Origin: Distichodus sexfasciatus
Lineage: Eukaryota; Chordata; Actinopteri; Characiformes; Distichodontidae
Assembly: GCA_032718565.1 (NCBI GenBank)
Contig: JAVGVS010000524.1
Coordinates: forward strand, 1-64,000
Length of the DNA stretch: 64,000 nt
Direction: 5' to 3'
The stretch's first letter is position 1; every line of letters begins with the position of its first letter. This document shows positions 63,601-64,000 of the stretch, piece by piece. Below the pieces are notes generated by a model. That model was not told the DNA's origin. It worked only from the letters and a program-made list of their open reading frames with translations, and ran no database searches. Both the position numbers and the translations under genes were made by a program.

Positions 63601-64000
63601 TATTATTTTCTTCCTCTGTATCCTCACTGTAATAATGATTGTAACCAGATTAAAATTTCAGTTCACTTATATTTGTATGTTTGTAACATGGACAAATCTG
63701 TTATCATATTCATACCTTAGTGATGTAATTTCCTGTAAGTATTTGTCAGACTTGATGCCACTTTTACTGACCTGTAACACAAAAATGCTATTTGGGTCTT
63801 TACTAAATTTAAGAACTGAAGATCAATTAGGGCCTAGAGAGTGTATCTCACATATATGTCTTTTTAATATCTTTACATTGTCATTAAGCTTACCTCAAAC
63901 AAGACGACTTCCACAGTGACCCCTGCGGGCAGAACTAGGTCAGGTTGGTAACACTTCACCATGGCAACCAGCAGATGTAATGTTGCCAGTAAGTCACGGC
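60530..64000 (-). CDS. parvg: Gamma-parvin, C-terminal part (eight exons, 5' end outside the window)
   Basis: Eight minus-strand segments with GT/AG borders join in one frame: 64000-63894, 63771-63716, 63626-63601, 63489-63431, 63343-63275, 62969-62868, 62247-62175 and 60603-60530. They give 187 residues ending in a stop. The first about 35 residues are the end of calponin-homology domain 1. An acidic linker of about 25-30 residues follows, then CH2 with 'FADGVILLLLIGELEGFF', 'LHNVTLALDLL', 'PEDIV' and 'LKVLYALF'. Parvins bind integrin-linked kinase through CH2 and form the ILK-PINCH-parvin adhesion complex that links integrins to actin. Closest recalled match is gamma-parvin rather than alpha/beta, because of the 'VILLLLIG.LEGFF' and 'LHNVTLAL.LL' phrases and the short C-terminus. 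Position next to shisal1, convergent, agrees with human PARVG. The N-terminal part and start codon are beyond the edge. Confidence 0.92.
60755..60773. repeat. Short (CA)n run
   Basis: CA dinucleotide run in the last intron of parvg. Confidence 0.8.
61450..61586 (+). mobile_element. SINE 3' body (HE1/V-SINE-like), interrupted by a solo LTR
   Basis: 'ccccgtaaggtgtgtgactg', 'gtgtgtgccctgcagtgtg' and 'gattccggttccccc' match the 3' half of the SINE at 4.5 kb. The head is missing. The sequence after the LTR ('atagatgatgg') may be the rest of the SINE tail. Confidence 0.65.
61581..62106. mobile_element. Solo LTR with target duplication
   Basis: The block 61587-62100 (514 bp) starts with TG and ends with CA. 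It is flanked by a 6-bp direct repeat 'tccccc' (61581-61586 and 62101-62106). It contains a TATA-like 'ctatataag' near 61900 and several CCAAT-like 'attggtt' motifs, as expected for an LTR promoter. Its 5' edge has a 12-bp inverted repeat 'cctgttatggcc'/'ggccataacagg'. No internal retroviral-type region follows, so it is a recombined solo copy. The C-rich duplication is low in complexity, so the exact edges could shift slightly. Transcription direction would be plus, opposite to parvg. Confidence 0.65.
62175..62247 (-). CDS. parvg: parvg exon: CH2, ILK-binding side
   Basis: Acceptor 'ttgcttccag|ctccac', donor 'cagaag|gtgaga'. Encodes 'LHNVTLALDLLNDKEMQVPG' then VDPE and one base of the next codon. 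Confidence 0.92.
62868..62969 (-). CDS. parvg: parvg exon: CH2 core
   Basis: Acceptor 'tgtgatcag|tttgc', donor 'gagatg|gtgaga'. Encodes 'FADGVILLLLIGELEGFF' and 'IPLYEFHLSPTCHSEM'. This is the most diagnostic exon for the parvin family. Confidence 0.93.
63275..63343 (-). CDS. parvg: parvg exon: CH2, first helix
   Basis: Acceptor 'ctatctacag|gccat', donor 'aaacag|gtattt'. Encodes 'AILHFVNKNMSPLRLQVVDM' followed by EKQ. Both borders are in phase 0. Confidence 0.9.
63431..63489 (-). CDS. parvg: parvg exon: start of CH2
   Basis: Acceptor 'gaaatatcag|gagacc', donor 'aagaag|gtactg'. Encodes 'DPIDELLKLDAHKIGTVKK', the helix preceding CH2 in parvins. Confidence 0.87.
63601..63626 (-). CDS. parvg: parvg 26-nt microexon: acidic linker
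   Basis: Acceptor 'cattattacag|tgagg', donor 'aataata|gtaagt'. Encodes 'SEDTEEENN' across its junctions. It is needed to keep frame between its neighbours (phase 2 in, phase 1 out), which supports it despite its small size. Confidence 0.75.
63716..63771 (-). CDS. parvg: parvg exon: CH1-CH2 linker, first part
   Basis: Acceptor 'gtgttacag|gtcag', donor 'ctaag|gtatga'. Encodes 'VSKSGIKSDKYLQEITSL', similar to the 'KSGL.SEK.VEQLTE' stretch of gamma-parvin. Confidence 0.82.
63894..64000 (-). CDS. parvg: parvg exon (partial): end of CH1 domain
   Basis: Reads 'RDLLATLHLLVAMVKCYQPD' then 'LVLPAGVTVEVVLFE', ending at donor 'gag|gtaagc'. No acceptor is seen before the window edge, so the exon continues outside. 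Confidence 0.88.

Noticed and set aside
1..64000. CRISPR arrays, operons, prokaryotic terminators or a bacterial defence system
   Set aside because: The window is vertebrate DNA with spliced genes and fish repeats; the tandem repeats are microsatellites without unique spacers.

Overview
This is vertebrate nuclear DNA: AT-rich, full of microsatellites and interspersed repeats, with genes split by long introns. Two protein-coding genes can be built from the sequence by joining exons at consensus splice sites. The repeats (tRNA-headed SINEs ending in ATGA repeats, a Tc1/mariner-type remnant that opens with the familiar 'gtcatgtgaaaaagttagg' end, hAT and L2/CR1-like debris, a solo LTR) and the protein sequences point to a ray-finned fish, possibly an otophysan such as a catfish or characin. 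The species itself cannot be named.

Layout. 1-31.4 kb is gene-free as far as I can tell. It holds SINEs (2.26-2.57, 4.51-4.83, 17.45-17.69, 25.19-25.54 kb), an L2/CR1-like retrotransposon relic interrupted by an hAT element (6.73-8.17 kb), a second LINE relic (20.4-20.8 kb), a mariner remnant (21.03-21.50 kb) and a 145-bp MITE (16.96-17.11 kb). A GC-richer block at about 31.4-31.95 kb ending in a consensus splice donor is a candidate untranslated first exon. About 13 kb of intron follows. Three coding exons (45027-45093, 47388-47601, 50222-50564, plus strand) encode shisal1, a small single-pass membrane protein of the Shisa-like family. A likely 3' UTR/intron region follows to about 56 kb. 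From the far end, eight minus-strand exons (64000 down to 60530) encode the C-terminal 187 residues of gamma-parvin (parvg). They cover the tail of the first calponin-homology domain, a short acidic linker and the whole second CH domain, ending at a stop codon. The 5' part of parvg lies beyond the window edge.

The two genes are convergent (tail to tail), the same neighbour relationship as human PARVG and SHISAL1 (KIAA1644) on chromosome 22q13. That supports both identifications and orthology. They are not known to act in one pathway: parvins belong to the integrin-linked kinase/PINCH/parvin adhesion complex, and Shisa-like 1 is a poorly characterised membrane protein.

The most unusual non-coding structures are a perfect 94-bp inverted repeat just 3' of shisal1 (51973-52277), a 107-nt hairpin in the last shisal1 coding intron whose four arm differences all become G:U pairs on the shisal1 sense strand (48910-49016), a 145-bp element with perfect 24-bp terminal inverted repeats, a solo LTR apparently inserted in a SINE, and a low-copy repeat seen three times at 19.5, 23.5 and 53.6 kb. 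I saw no clear novel protein-coding system.
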